Counted from the first letter of the stretch, positions 37,838-47,136 are shown. The stretch is 64,000 nt of DNA from Streptomyces sp. H27-H1 (GCF_026627445.1 NZ_JAPNLJ010000031.1:37463-101462), one strand, 5' to 3'. Program-made: numbers and translations. The notes: generated by a model from the letters alone, not told the origin.

Positions 37838-38173
37838 GTGGCAAGTGGCAACGCGATCCGTGGTAGTCGGGTCGGAGCGGGGCCGATGGGTGAGGCCGAG
37901 CGCGGCGAGTCCGCGCCCCGCCTGCGCATCTCCTTCTGGTGTTCGAACGGGCACGAGACGCAGCCGAGCTTCGCCAGCGACGCGCAGGTGCCGGACACCT
38001 GGGACTGTCCGCGCTGCGGGTTCCCGGCCGGCCAGGACCGGGACAGCCCGCCCGCGCCGCCGCGCACCGAACCGTACAAGACGCACCTGGCGTATGTACG
38101 GGAGCGTCGGACGGACGCCGACGGCGAGGCGATCCTCGCCGAGGCGCTCGCCAAACTGCGCGGCGAGATCTGA
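37838..38173 (+). CDS. RbpA-family RNA polymerase-binding protein paralogue
   Basis: The protein has 111 residues. It begins ASGNAIRGSRVGAGPMGEAE and has a zinc-ribbon-like core (FWCSNGHETQPSF, then WDCPRCGFPAGQD), followed by a basic helix THLAYVRERRTDADGEAILAE. This is the architecture of RbpA, which binds RNA polymerase and group I/II sigma factors in actinobacteria. It differs clearly from the canonical Streptomyces RbpA sequence I remember, so it is probably the second paralogue (RbpB-like). The conserved position between secG and pgi is typical. GTG at 37838 gives the family's N-terminus; the in-frame extension to 37775 starts on the -10. Confidence 0.85.
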   Translation: MASGNAIRGSRVGAGPMGEAERGESAPRLRISFWCSNGHETQPSFASDAQVPDTWDCPRCGFPAGQDRDSPPAPPRTEPYKTHLAYVRERRTDADGEAILAEALAKLRGEI

Positions 38174-38203
38174 CCCGTTCCGACCGAACAGCCGTGTGGC
38201 ATC

Positions 38204-38245
38204 AGGCCCGGCCCGCAAGAGTCCTCTCTCTTGCGGGCCGGGCCT
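38204..38245 (+). terminator. Terminator after the RbpA-like gene
   Basis: AGGCCCGGCCCGCAAGAG (38204-38221) pairs perfectly with its 18-base complement at 38228-38245 around a six-base loop, and GTTTGTGT follows. Confidence 0.9.
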
Positions 38246-38320
38246 GTTTGTGTCGGTTGTGCCGCTTCCCATCCCTTAGGTTGGGATCGGCGGGACGACA
38301 GGACGGGAAGAAGTGGGTTT

Positions 38321-40033
38321 ATGTCCGAGATGAACGCAGAGCAGGCCGCCGCGCGCAGCGCGTCAAGCGAGGGTGGTGGCGGGCGACGAGAGGGCCGTAC
38401 GAGGCTCAACCGGACGCCCGAGTGGCTCGCACTCGGCAAGCACCGGGACGAGTTGGGACAGACCCACCTGCGGGAGCTGTTCGAGGCGGATCCCGGCCGG
38501 GGCGCCGGCTACACCCTGCGGGTCGGCGACCTGCACATCGACTACTCGAAGCACCTCGTGACCGACGAGACGCTGACACTGCTGCGCGAACTGGCCGCGG
38601 CGACCGGCGTGGCCGAGCTGCGCGAGGCCATGTTCCGCGGCGAGAAGATCAATACGACCGAGGACCGGGCGGTCCTGCACACCGCGCTGCGCGCCCCGGC
38701 AGGGGCGGTCGTCGAGGTCGACGGGGAGAACGTCGTACCCGGCGTCCACGCGGTCCTCGACAAGATGGCGGCCTTCGCCGGCCAGGTCCGGTCGGGGGAG
38801 TGGACCGGCTTCACCGGCAAGCGCATCAAGAACGTGGTCAACATCGGCATCGGCGGCTCCGACCTCGGTCCGGCGATGGCGTACGAGGCGCTGCGCGCCT
38901 TCTCCGACCGGGGTTTGACCCTGCGCTTCGTGTCGAACGTGGACGGCGCCGACCTGCACGAGGCCGTGCGGGACCTGGACCCGCAAGAGACGCTCTTCAT
39001 CATCGCGTCGAAGACCTTCACGACGATCGAGACCATCACCAACGCCACCTCGGCGCGCGCGTGGCTGCTCGAGGGCGTCGGCGGCGACCAGGCGGCCGTG
39101 GCACGGCATTTCGTGGCGCTGTCGACCAACGCCGAGAAGGTCTCCGGATTCGGCATCGACACGGCCAACATGTTCGAGTTCTGGGACTGGGTCGGCGGGC
39201 GCTACTCCTTCGACTCCGCGATCGGCCTCTCCCTGATGGTGGCGATCGGCCCGGAGGCATTCCGGGAACTGCTCGACGGATTCCACGCCATGGACGAGCA
39301 CTTCCGTACGGCGCCCGTCGAGGAGAACGCCCCGCTGCTGCTGGGCCTGTTGGGGATCTGGTACGGGGCGTTCTTCGACGCCCAGTCGCACGCGGTGCTC
39401 CCGTACAGCCACTACCTCTCCCGGTTCACCGCGTACTTGCAGCAGTTGGACATGGAGTCCAACGGCAAGTCGGTTGACCGCGAGGGCAACCCGGTGGACT
39501 GGCAGACCGGGCCGGTGGTGTGGGGCACGCCCGGCACCAACGGCCAGCACGCGTACTACCAGTTGATCCACCAGGGCACCCGGGTGATCCCGGCGGACTT
39601 CATCGGCTTCGCGAAGCCGGTGGCCGAACTGCCCCCGGCGCTGGCGGCCCAGCACGACCTGCTGATGGCGAACTTCTTCGCGCAGACGCAGGCGCTGGCC
39701 TTCGGCAAGACGGCCGACGAGGTCCGGGCGGAGGGGGTGGCCGAAGAGCTGGTCCCGCACAAGACCTTCGCCGGCAACCACCCGACGACGACGATCCTGG
39801 CGACCGAGCTCACTCCGGGGGCGCTTGGCCAGCTGATCGCACTCTACGAGCACAAGGTGTTCGTCCAGGGCGCGGTGTGGAACATCGACTCCTTCGACCA
39901 GTGGGGCGTGGAGCTCGGGAAGGTGCTGGCCAAGAAGATCGAGCCGGCGCTCGCCGAAGGCGCTGACGTACCCGGCCTGGACGAGTCGACGCGCGCGCTG
40001 GTGGCGGCGTACCGCTCGCTGCGGGGCCGCTGA
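38321..40033 (+). CDS. pgi: Glucose-6-phosphate isomerase
   Basis: The protein has 570 residues. It interconverts glucose 6-phosphate and fructose 6-phosphate, linking glycolysis to the pentose phosphate operon that faces it. Signatures are NIGIGGSDLGPAMAYEAL (substrate phosphate loop), IIASKTFTTIETITN, GFGIDTANMFEFWDWVGG and the C-terminal FDQWGVELGKVLA. The first 30 residues are a Ser/Gly/Arg-rich extension; ATG at 38321 is used, ATG at 38330 is possible. It has its own promoter region behind the RbpA-like terminator. Confidence 0.97.
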   Translation: MSEMNAEQAAARSASSEGGGGRREGRTRLNRTPEWLALGKHRDELGQTHLRELFEADPGRGAGYTLRVGDLHIDYSKHLVTDETLTLLRELAAATGVAELREAMFRGEKINTTEDRAVLHTALRAPAGAVVEVDGENVVPGVHAVLDKMAAFAGQVRSGEWTGFTGKRIKNVVNIGIGGSDLGPAMAYEALRAFSDRGLTLRFVSNVDGADLHEAVRDLDPQETLFIIASKTFTTIETITNATSARAWLLEGVGGDQAAVARHFVALSTNAEKVSGFGIDTANMFEFWDWVGGRYSFDSAIGLSLMVAIGPEAFRELLDGFHAMDEHFRTAPVEENAPLLLGLLGIWYGAFFDAQSHAVLPYSHYLSRFTAYLQQLDMESNGKSVDREGNPVDWQTGPVVWGTPGTNGQHAYYQLIHQGTRVIPADFIGFAKPVAELPPALAAQHDLLMANFFAQTQALAFGKTADEVRAEGVAEELVPHKTFAGNHPTTTILATELTPGALGQLIALYEHKVFVQGAVWNIDSFDQWGVELGKVLAKKIEPALAEGADVPGLDESTRALVAAYRSLRGR

Positions 40034-40047
40034 CCCGCCCGCACCTG

Positions 40048-40093
40048 ACGTGACAGGGCCCGCCCTCCACGCGGAGGGCGGGCCCTGTCACGT
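40048..40093. terminator. Bidirectional terminator between pgi and pgl
   Basis: A perfect 21-bp stem, ACGTGACAGGGCCCGCCC at one end and GGGCGGGCCCTGTCACGT at the other, with an ACGC loop. It lies between convergent genes and should end both transcripts. Confidence 0.92.
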
Positions 40094-40102
40094 CGTACGG
40101 GG

Positions 40103-40891
40103 TCAGGCGGAGGCCGGGGGATACATGGCCGGCGGGAGCTTCGCGGCCGCCGCGCGGTCCAGGAGCCACAGGGTGCGCGAGCGGCCGTACGCGGCGGCCG
40201 CCGGGGCCTGGACCTCGCCCGCTCCGCCCAGCGCGATCGCCACCGCCCCGGCCTTGTCCTCGCCGGCGGCCAGGAGCCAGACCTCGCGGGCCGCCCGGAT
40301 CGCCGGGAGGGTGAGCGAGATCCGGGTCGGCGGCGGCTTCGGCGCGCCGTGGACGCCGACGACCGTGCGCTCGCTCTCGCGGGATGCCGGGTGCTCCGGG
40401 AACAGCGAGGCCACGTGCGTGTCCGGGCCGACGCCCAGCATCAGCACGTCGAAGCGGGGGACCGGGCCGTGGTCCTCGGGACCGGAGGCCTTCTCGAGCT
40501 CCGCCGCGTAGGAGGCGGCCGCCGCGTCCACGTCGACCCCGTACGGGCCGTCGGAGGCGGGCATGACGTGGACCCGCGCGGGGTCCACGGGCACGGAGTC
40601 CAGCAGGGCCTCGCGGGCCTGCACGTGGTTGCGTTCGGGGTCGTCGGCGGGCACGTAGCGCTCGTCCCCCCACCACAGGTCGAGCCGCGACCAGTCGATG
40701 GCGTCGCGGGCCGGGGCCGCGGCCAGCGCGGCGAGCAGGCCGTTGCCGTTGCGCCCGCCGGTGAGGACCACGGACGCGGTGCCGCGGGCCGCCTGTGCGT
40801 CCACGATCTTCGTGATCAGCCGGGCGGCTGCGGCCTGGGCCATCAGCTCCTTGTCCCGGTGGACGACGACCTGGGGAGTCGTCATACCCAT
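40103..40891 (-). CDS. pgl: 6-phosphogluconolactonase
   Basis: The protein has 262 residues of the DevB/NagB-like fold. It hydrolyses 6-phosphogluconolactone in the oxidative pentose phosphate path. Signatures are ASVVLTGGRNGNGLLAAL, LDLWWGDERYVP, FDVLMLGVGPDTHVASLFP and RISLTLPAIRAAREVW. ATG at 40891 follows AAGGCGGC; ATG at 40885 is an alternative two codons later. It is the last gene of the tkt-tal-zwf-opcA-pgl operon, separated from opcA by a long palindrome. Confidence 0.95.
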   Translation of the reverse strand: MGMTTPQVVVHRDKELMAQAAAARLITKIVDAQAARGTASVVLTGGRNGNGLLAALAAAPARDAIDWSRLDLWWGDERYVPADDPERNHVQAREALLDSVPVDPARVHVMPASDGPYGVDVDAAAASYAAELEKASGPEDHGPVPRFDVLMLGVGPDTHVASLFPEHPASRESERTVVGVHGAPKPPPTRISLTLPAIRAAREVWLLAAGEDKAGAVAIALGGAGEVQAPAAAAYGRSRTLWLLDRAAAAKLPPAMYPPASA

Positions 40892-40933
40892 GTGCTGCCG
40901 CCTTGTCGTCTGTTCTGGGTACGGGTGGGGACG

Positions 40934-41014
40934 CCGCTGCGCGGAGCCCTTCCCCCATCCCGCCCCTTCCCGGAACCGGGGAAGGGGCGGGTGGGGGACG
41001 GCTCCGCGCAGCGG
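40934..41014. repeat. 81-bp near-perfect palindrome between opcA and pgl
   Basis: The left arm begins CCGCTGCGCGGAGCC and the right arm ends GGCTCCGCGCAGCGG; the inner parts (CGCCCCTTCCC and GGGAAGGGGCG) also pair, giving a stem of nearly 40 bp with few mismatches. It has the look of a dispersed Streptomyces intergenic palindrome and lies inside an operon, so it may attenuate pgl expression or protect the opcA mRNA end. Confidence 0.8.
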
Positions 41015-41025
41015 TCCTGTTCGTG

Positions 41026-42060
41026 CTACTTGGCCGTGGCCTTCTTGGCCGGCTTCGCCGGAGCGGCGGGGGCCTCGGCCTTGGCCGGGGCCGGCTTCGC
41101 GGCCGAAGCCGCGGCCTTCGCCGGCGCCGGAGTGGCGGTCGCCAGCTTGGCGACGCCGAACTTCAACGAGGCCTCGTAGGTGTTGTCCGGGTCCAGGCGG
41201 CGGAGTTCCTCCGCCAGGAGCTCGGCCGTGTCGCGGCGCTTGAGCGCCACCGCACGGTCGGGCTGCCCCGGCATGCACAGCGTGGCCAGCGCCCCGTCCG
41301 CCCGGTCCAGGACGATCTCGCCGTCCTTGGTCTCCAGCCGGACCGCGGTGAGCCCGGGGCCCGCCGAGGAGGTGCGCTTGACGGGGACCTGGAGCCGGTC
41401 CGCGAGCCACATCGCCAGCAGTTCGCAGCTCGGGTTGTCGTCCTCGCCCTCGACCGTCGCCGAGGACACCGAGTGGGTCTGCTGGTCGAGCGCGGCCGCC
41501 AGCATGGAGCGCCACGGGGTGATCCGGGTCCAGGACAGGTCCGTGTCCCCGGGCGCGTACGCCGTCGCCCGGCTGCCGAGCGCCTCGATCGGGCCCTCGG
41601 TGGAGTACGTGTCCGTGATCCGGCGCTGGCCGAGCGCCCCCAGGGGGTCGCCCGCCAGGTCCTGCGGAGCGCCCTGCGGCCACCAGACGACGACGGGCGC
41701 GTCCGGGAGGAGCAGGGGGAGAACCACCGACTGGGCGTGGTTGACCAGTTCGCCGTGCAGACGCAGCACGACCGTCTCGCCGCTGCCGGAGTCCGCCCCG
41801 ACGCGGATCTCCGCGTCGAGACGGGCGCCCTGGCGGCTGCGCGGCGAGCGGCTGGCCCGCTTGATGACGACGACGATCCGCGAGGGGTGCTCGTGGGACG
41901 CGTCGCCCGCCGACTTGAGCGCGTCGTACGCGTTCTCCTCGTCGGTCACGATCACCAGCGTGAGGACCATGCCGATGGCCGGCGTGCCGAGGTCCCGGCG
42001 TGCCTGGACCATCGCGGCATTGATCTTGCTGGAGTTGGTCTCCGTGAGGTCGATCTTCAT
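41026..42060 (-). CDS. opcA: Glucose-6-phosphate dehydrogenase assembly protein OpcA
   Basis: The protein has 344 residues. OpcA is needed for assembly and redox control of glucose-6-phosphate dehydrogenase in actinobacteria and cyanobacteria. The body matches the family (IDLTETNSSKINAAMVQARR, PDAPVVVWWPQGAP, DLSWTRITPWRSMLAAALD), while the last 45 residues are an Ala/Pro/Lys tail of PAPAKA and APAKPAKK units. ATG at 42060 overlaps the zwf stop by four bases. Confidence 0.95.
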   Translation of the reverse strand: MKIDLTETNSSKINAAMVQARRDLGTPAIGMVLTLVIVTDEENAYDALKSAGDASHEHPSRIVVVIKRASRSPRSRQGARLDAEIRVGADSGSGETVVLRLHGELVNHAQSVVLPLLLPDAPVVVWWPQGAPQDLAGDPLGALGQRRITDTYSTEGPIEALGSRATAYAPGDTDLSWTRITPWRSMLAAALDQQTHSVSSATVEGEDDNPSCELLAMWLADRLQVPVKRTSSAGPGLTAVRLETKDGEIVLDRADGALATLCMPGQPDRAVALKRRDTAELLAEELRRLDPDNTYEASLKFGVAKLATATPAPAKAAASAAKPAPAKAEAPAAPAKPAKKATAK

Positions 42061-43586
42061 GGCCGGCGCCAGCTCCGTCCGTCTCGTGCGAGCATCTCGT
42101 CCGCCTCGACCGGCCCCCAGGTGCCCGACGGGTACTGTGCGGGCTTGCCGTGCGTGTCCCAGTACCGCTCGATCGGGTCGAGGATGTTCCAGGACAGCTC
42201 GACCTCCTGGTGGCGCGGGAACAGGTTCGCGTCACCCAGCAGGACGTCGAGGATCAGCCGCTCGTAGGCCTCGGGGCTCGACTCCGTGAAGGACTCGCCG
42301 TAGGCGAAGTCCATCGTCACGTCCCGGACCTCCATGGAGGTGCCCGGAACCTTGGAGCCGAAGCGCACCGTCACGCCCTCGTCCGGCTGGACCCGGATGA
42401 CCAGGGCGTTCTGCCCCAGCTCCTCGGTCGCGCCCGACTCGAACGGCAGGTACGGGGCACGCTTGAAGACGACCGCGATCTCGGTCACCCGCCGGCCCAG
42501 GCGCTTGCCCGTCCGCAGGTAGAACGGGACGCCCGCCCAGCGGCGGTTGTTGATCTCCAGGCGGATGGCCGCGTAGGTGTCGGTCGTCGACTTGGGGTTG
42601 ATGCCGTCCTCTTCGAGGTACCCGACGACCTTCTCACCGCCCTGCCACGCCGCCGAGTACTGGCCGCGCACGGTGTGCTTGCCCAGGTCCTCGGGCAGCT
42701 CCACGGCGGTCAGCACCTTGAGCTTCTCGGCCACCAGCGCCTTGGGATGGAAGGAGCCGGGCTCCTCCATCGCGGTCAGCGCCAGCAGCTGGAGCAGGTG
42801 GTTCTGGATGACGTCGCGGGCCGCGCCGATGCCGTCGTAATAGCCGGCCCGGCCGCCGATACCGATGTCCTCGGCCATGGTGATCTGCACGTGGTCGACG
42901 TACGACCGGTTCCAGATCGGCTCGAACATCGTGTTGGCGAAGCGGAGCGCCAGAATGTTCTGGACGGTCTCCTTGCCCAGGTAGTGGTCGATCCGGAAGA
43001 CCTCGTTGGGCGGGAAGACGTCGTGCACGAGCTGGTTGAGCTCCTGCGCACTGGTCAGGTCGTGCCCGAACGGCTTCTCGATGACCGCGCGCCGCCAGGA
43101 GCCCTCCTTCTGGTCCGCCAGCCCGTGCTTCTTGAGCTGGGCGACGACCTTGGGGAAGAACTTCGGCGGGACGGACAGGTAGAAGGCGAAGTTGCCGCCG
43201 GTGCCCTGCGCCTTGTCCAGTTCCTCGATCGTCGACTTCAGCGTCTCGAACGCCTGGTCGTCGTCGAAATCGCCCTGGACGAAGCGGCAGCCCTGTACCA
43301 GCTGCTGCCACACCTCTTCGCGGAAGGGCGTGCGGGCGTGCTGCTTGACCGCGTCGTGCACCTCCTGCGCGAAGTCCTCGTCCTGCCACTCGCGGCGGGC
43401 GAAGCCGATCAGTGAGAAGCCCGGCGGCAGCAGGCCGCGGTTGGCGAGGTCGTAGACGGCAGGCATCAGCTTCTTGCGCGACAGGTCACCCGTAACGCCG
43501 AAAATGACCAGGCCGGACGGCCCCGCGATGCGCGGGAGCCGCCGGTCCTGTGCGTCACGAAGCGGGTTCGCTCCGTTTACAGACAA
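42057..43586 (-). CDS. zwf: Glucose-6-phosphate 1-dehydrogenase
   Basis: The protein has 509 residues. It oxidises glucose 6-phosphate with NADP as the entry to the pentose phosphate pathway. The nucleotide-binding GVTGDLSRKKLMPAVYDLAN, the conserved EKPFGHD and the catalytic RIDHYLGKETVQNILALRF are all present. The stop overlaps opcA, with which it must be co-translated, and tal lies a few bases upstream, forming a tightly packed operon. Confidence 0.98.
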   Translation of the reverse strand: MSVNGANPLRDAQDRRLPRIAGPSGLVIFGVTGDLSRKKLMPAVYDLANRGLLPPGFSLIGFARREWQDEDFAQEVHDAVKQHARTPFREEVWQQLVQGCRFVQGDFDDDQAFETLKSTIEELDKAQGTGGNFAFYLSVPPKFFPKVVAQLKKHGLADQKEGSWRRAVIEKPFGHDLTSAQELNQLVHDVFPPNEVFRIDHYLGKETVQNILALRFANTMFEPIWNRSYVDHVQITMAEDIGIGGRAGYYDGIGAARDVIQNHLLQLLALTAMEEPGSFHPKALVAEKLKVLTAVELPEDLGKHTVRGQYSAAWQGGEKVVGYLEEDGINPKSTTDTYAAIRLEINNRRWAGVPFYLRTGKRLGRRVTEIAVVFKRAPYLPFESGATEELGQNALVIRVQPDEGVTVRFGSKVPGTSMEVRDVTMDFAYGESFTESSPEAYERLILDVLLGDANLFPRHQEVELSWNILDPIERYWDTHGKPAQYPSGTWGPVEADEMLARDGRSWRRP

Positions 43587-43591
43587 AGTGT

Positions 43592-44710
43592 TCAGGCCTC
43601 CGTGGGGGCGAGGCGATCAAGCTCCGCCTCGGTCGACTTCAGCAGATCGTTCCAGGACACCGCGAACTTCTCGACGCCCTCTTCTTCGAGCAGCTGCACC
43701 ACATCGTCGTACGAAATGCCCAGCTTCGCGACCGCATCGAGCTCGGCGCGCGACTGGTCGTAGGTGCCGCGGATGGTGTCGCCGTCGACCACACCGTGGT
43801 CGGCGGTGGCCTCCAGGGTGCCCTCGGGCATGGTGTTCACCGTGCCGGGGGCGACCAGGTCCACCACGTACAGGGTGTCCTTGTACGCCGGGTCCTTGAC
43901 GCCGGTCGAGGCCCAGAGCGGGCGCTGCTTGTTGGCGTGCGCCTTGTCCAGGGCCGCCCAGCGCTCGGTGGAGAACACCTCTTCGTAGGCCTCGTAGGCC
44001 AGACGGGCGTTCGCGAGCGCCGCCTTGCCCTTGAGGGCCTTGGCCTCGTCGGTGCCCAGCGCGTCCAGGCGCTTGTCGATCTCGGAGTCCACGCGGGACA
44101 CGAAGAAGGAGGCGACCGAGTGGATCTTGGCGAGGTCCAGGCCCGCGGCCTTCGCCTTCTCCAGACCCGCCAGGTACGCGTCCATGACCTCGCGGTAGCG
44201 CTCCAGCGAGAAGATCAGCGTGACGTTGACGCTGATGCCCTTGCCGATGACCTCGGTGATCGCCGGCAGGCCCGCCTTGGTCGCCGGGATCTTGATGAGC
44301 GTGTTCGGGCGGTCCACCAGCCAGGCGAGCTGCTTGGCCTCGGCGATGGTCGCCGGGGTGTTGTGGGCCAGCCGGGGGTCGACCTCGATCGAAACGCGGC
44401 CGTCCTGGCCCTCGGTCGAGTCGTAGACCGGGTGCAGGATGTCGGCGGCGTCGCGGACGTCCGCCGTGGTGATCATGCGGATCGCCTCTTCGACGGTGAC
44501 CTTGCGGGCGGCCAGGTCGGCGAGCTGCTGCTCGTACCCCTCGCCGCCGCTGATCGCCTTCTGGAAGATCGCCGGATTGGTGGTGACACCGACCACGTGC
44601 TGCTGGTCGATGAGCTCTGCCAGGTTGCCGGACGTGATCCGCTTGCGGGACAGGTCGTCCAGCCAGATCGCGACGCCCTCGTCGGAAAGGCGCTTCAGTG
44701 CGTCTGTCAT
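43592..44710 (-). CDS. tal: Transaldolase
   Basis: The protein has 372 residues, the long actinobacterial type. It moves a dihydroxyacetone unit in the non-oxidative pentose phosphate branch. Signatures are GVTTNPAIFQKAISG, VSIEVDPRLAHNT, NTLIKIPATKAGLPAI with the Schiff-base Lys, and SVASFFVSRVDSEIDKRL. ATG at 44710 matches the family start; the much longer frame upstream is antisense-like shadow of tkt. Five bases separate it from zwf. Confidence 0.97.
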   Translation of the reverse strand: MTDALKRLSDEGVAIWLDDLSRKRITSGNLAELIDQQHVVGVTTNPAIFQKAISGGEGYEQQLADLAARKVTVEEAIRMITTADVRDAADILHPVYDSTEGQDGRVSIEVDPRLAHNTPATIAEAKQLAWLVDRPNTLIKIPATKAGLPAITEVIGKGISVNVTLIFSLERYREVMDAYLAGLEKAKAAGLDLAKIHSVASFFVSRVDSEIDKRLDALGTDEAKALKGKAALANARLAYEAYEEVFSTERWAALDKAHANKQRPLWASTGVKDPAYKDTLYVVDLVAPGTVNTMPEGTLEATADHGVVDGDTIRGTYDQSRAELDAVAKLGISYDDVVQLLEEEGVEKFAVSWNDLLKSTEAELDRLAPTEA

Positions 44711-44745
44711 GGGAATTGCATCTCCTACTGGTCTGGGTACGGGCG

Positions 44746-46833
44746 TCAGCGCGCGGCGGCGGCGAGCGACTCGCGCGCGGCAGCGGTCACGGCTTCGGCG
44801 GTCAGGCCGAACTCGCGGTAGAGCACGGCGCCGTCGGCCGAGGCACCGAAGTGCTCCAGCGAGACGATCCGGCCGGCGTCGCCGACGTAGCGGTGCCAGG
44901 TCAGGCCGATGCCGGCCTCGACCGCGACACGCGCCTTGACCGAAGGCGGCAGGACGCTGTCCTTGTACTCCTGGGACTGCTCCTCGAACCACTCGACGGA
45001 CGGCATCGAGACGACCCGGGCCGGGACGCCCTCGGCCTGCAGCGCGTCGCGCGCGGCGACGGCGAGCTGGACCTCGGAGCCGGTGCCGATGAGGACGACC
45101 TGGGCCTCGCCGCCCTCCGCCTCGAAGAGCACGTACCCGCCCTTGGCGGCGTCCTCGTTGCGCTCGTAGGTCGGCACGCCCTGGCGGGTCAGCGCCAGTC
45201 CGTGCGGGGCGCCCTTGCCGAAGACCTTGGTGTGGCGGCGCAGGATCTCGCGCCAGGCGATGGCGGTCTCGTTCGCGTCGGCCGGGCGGACCACGTTCAG
45301 GCCCGGGATGGCGCGCAGCGCGGCGACGTGCTCGACCGGCTGGTGGGTCGGGCCGTCCTCGCCGAGGCCGATGGAGTCGTGCGTCCACACGTAGGTGACC
45401 GGCACGTGCATCAGCGCGGAGAGGCGGACGGCGTTGCGCATGTAGTCGGAGAACACCAGGAAGGTGCCGCCGTAGATGCGGGTGTGGCCGTGCAGGGCGA
45501 TGCCGTTCATGGCCGCGGCCATGGCGTGCTCGCGGATGCCGAAGTGGATGGTGCGGCCGTACGGGTCGGCCTCCGGCAGCGGGTTGCCCACCGGCAGGAA
45601 CGAGGAGTTCTTGTCGATGGTGGTGTTGTTCGAGCCGGCCAGGTCGGCCGAGCCGCCCCACAGCTCCGGGATGACCGCGCCGAGCGCCTCGAGGACCTTG
45701 CCGGAGGCGGCGCGGGTGGCGACGCCCTTGCCGGTCTCGAAGACGGGGAGCTTGTCCTCCCAGCCCGCGGGCAGCTCGTTGGCGTTGATGCGGTCGAACT
45801 CGACGGCGCGCTCCGGGTTGGCGGTGCGCCAGGCGGAGAACTCCTTCTCCCAGGCGGCGCGGGCCTCGCGACCCCGGTCCCCGAGGGCGCGGGTGTGCGC
45901 GATGACCTCGTCGGAGACCTCGAAGGTCTGCTCCGGGTCGAAGCCGAGCACGCGCTTGGTGGCGGCGACCTCGTCGTTGCCGAGGGCCGAGCCGTGCGAG
46001 GCCTCGGTGCCCTGGGCGTGCGGGGCGGGCCAGGCGATGATCGAGCGCGCGGCGATGAAGGAGGGGCGCTCCGTCTCGGCCTTGGCGGCCTCCAGGGCCT
46101 CGAACAGGGCCTTCGGGTCGAGGTCCCCGCTGGCCTGCGGGGCGATGCGCTGGACGTGCCAGCCGTACGCCTCGTAGCGCTTGAGGGTGTCTTCGGAGAC
46201 GGCCGTCTCGGTGTCGCCCTCGATGGAGATGTGGTTGTCGTCCCACAGCAGCACCAGGTTGCCGAGCTTCTGGTGGCCGGCCAGCGCGGACGCCTCGTGG
46301 GAGATGCCCTCCTGGAGGCAGCCGTCGCCCGCGATCGCGTAGATCATGTGGTCGAACGGGGAGGCGCCCGCGGGAGCCTCGGGGTCGAACAGGCCGCGCT
46401 CGTAGCGGGCGGCCATGGCCATGCCCACCGAGTTGGCGATGCCCTGGCCCAGCGGGCCGGTGGTGGTCTCGACGCCCGTGGTGTGGCCGTACTCCGGGTG
46501 GCCGGGGGTCTTCGAACCCCAGGTGCGGAAGGCCTTCAGGTCGTCCAGCTCGAGCCCGAACCCCCCGAGGTACAGCTGGGTGTAGAGGGTCAGCGAGGAG
46601 TGGCCCGCGGAGAGCACGAACCGGTCGCGGCCGACCCACTCCGGGTCCGCCGGGTCGTGCCGCATCACCTTCTGGAAGAGGGTGTACGCGGCGGGGGCCA
46701 GGCTCATCGCCGTGCCGGGGTGGCCGTTACCGACCTTCTGGACCGCGTCGGCGGCCAGGATCCGGGCGGTGTCGACAGCACGCTGGTCCAGTTCGGTCCA
46801 GTCGAGCTCTGTGGTCGTCGGCTTGGTGCTCAC
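44746..46833 (-). CDS. tkt: Transketolase
   Basis: The protein has 695 residues. It uses thiamine diphosphate to transfer two-carbon units. The N-terminal VGNGHPGTAMSLAPAAYTLF, the cofactor motif GDGCLQEGISHEASALAGHQ with DDNHISIEG, and the pyrimidine-domain GIREHAMAAAMNGIALHG are present. GTG at 46833 has GAGAGGAG upstream. It heads the operon tkt-tal-zwf-opcA-pgl and is divergent from ctaB. Confidence 0.98.
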   Translation of the reverse strand: MSTKPTTTELDWTELDQRAVDTARILAADAVQKVGNGHPGTAMSLAPAAYTLFQKVMRHDPADPEWVGRDRFVLSAGHSSLTLYTQLYLGGFGLELDDLKAFRTWGSKTPGHPEYGHTTGVETTTGPLGQGIANSVGMAMAARYERGLFDPEAPAGASPFDHMIYAIAGDGCLQEGISHEASALAGHQKLGNLVLLWDDNHISIEGDTETAVSEDTLKRYEAYGWHVQRIAPQASGDLDPKALFEALEAAKAETERPSFIAARSIIAWPAPHAQGTEASHGSALGNDEVAATKRVLGFDPEQTFEVSDEVIAHTRALGDRGREARAAWEKEFSAWRTANPERAVEFDRINANELPAGWEDKLPVFETGKGVATRAASGKVLEALGAVIPELWGGSADLAGSNNTTIDKNSSFLPVGNPLPEADPYGRTIHFGIREHAMAAAMNGIALHGHTRIYGGTFLVFSDYMRNAVRLSALMHVPVTYVWTHDSIGLGEDGPTHQPVEHVAALRAIPGLNVVRPADANETAIAWREILRRHTKVFGKGAPHGLALTRQGVPTYERNEDAAKGGYVLFEAEGGEAQVVLIGTGSEVQLAVAARDALQAEGVPARVVSMPSVEWFEEQSQEYKDSVLPPSVKARVAVEAGIGLTWHRYVGDAGRIVSLEHFGASADGAVLYREFGLTAEAVTAAARESLAAAAR

Positions 46834-47136
46834 CGTGGGTCAGGGCTCCTCTCCACATGTCTAGTCCCGGTGACGTCGCACCGGCGCGATTCCGAGCCTA
46901 CCCCCGGGCTACCCCCGCCACAGCGTGCAGCTATTCGAGTACTCGAGGTCCGCTCCGTACGTCTGAGCGCGGACTCCTGACGTCTGAGCGCCGATCGGAC
47001 CAACACGGGGCGACCCCCGCGCGGGACGAGCCAATGGCTACGTCTAGAGTGGCGTGGTACGCGCAAGCCTTTACGGGGCCTTCATGTTTAAAAAGGTTCA
47101 CGTCGGAGCTTGCTGGATTCTCTGTCAGGGGTGTGC
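46834..47136. promoter_or_regulatory. 303-bp divergent control region of tkt and ctaB with repeated elements
   Basis: Two features stand out. TCGAGTACTCGA (46935-46946) is a perfect 12-bp palindrome. ACGTCTGAGCGC occurs at 46959-46970 and 46980-46991, a direct repeat with 21-bp spacing, two helical turns. Both lie nearer the middle than either start codon. No clear promoter hexamers could be assigned. No gene-like frame is present on either strand. Confidence 0.5.
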
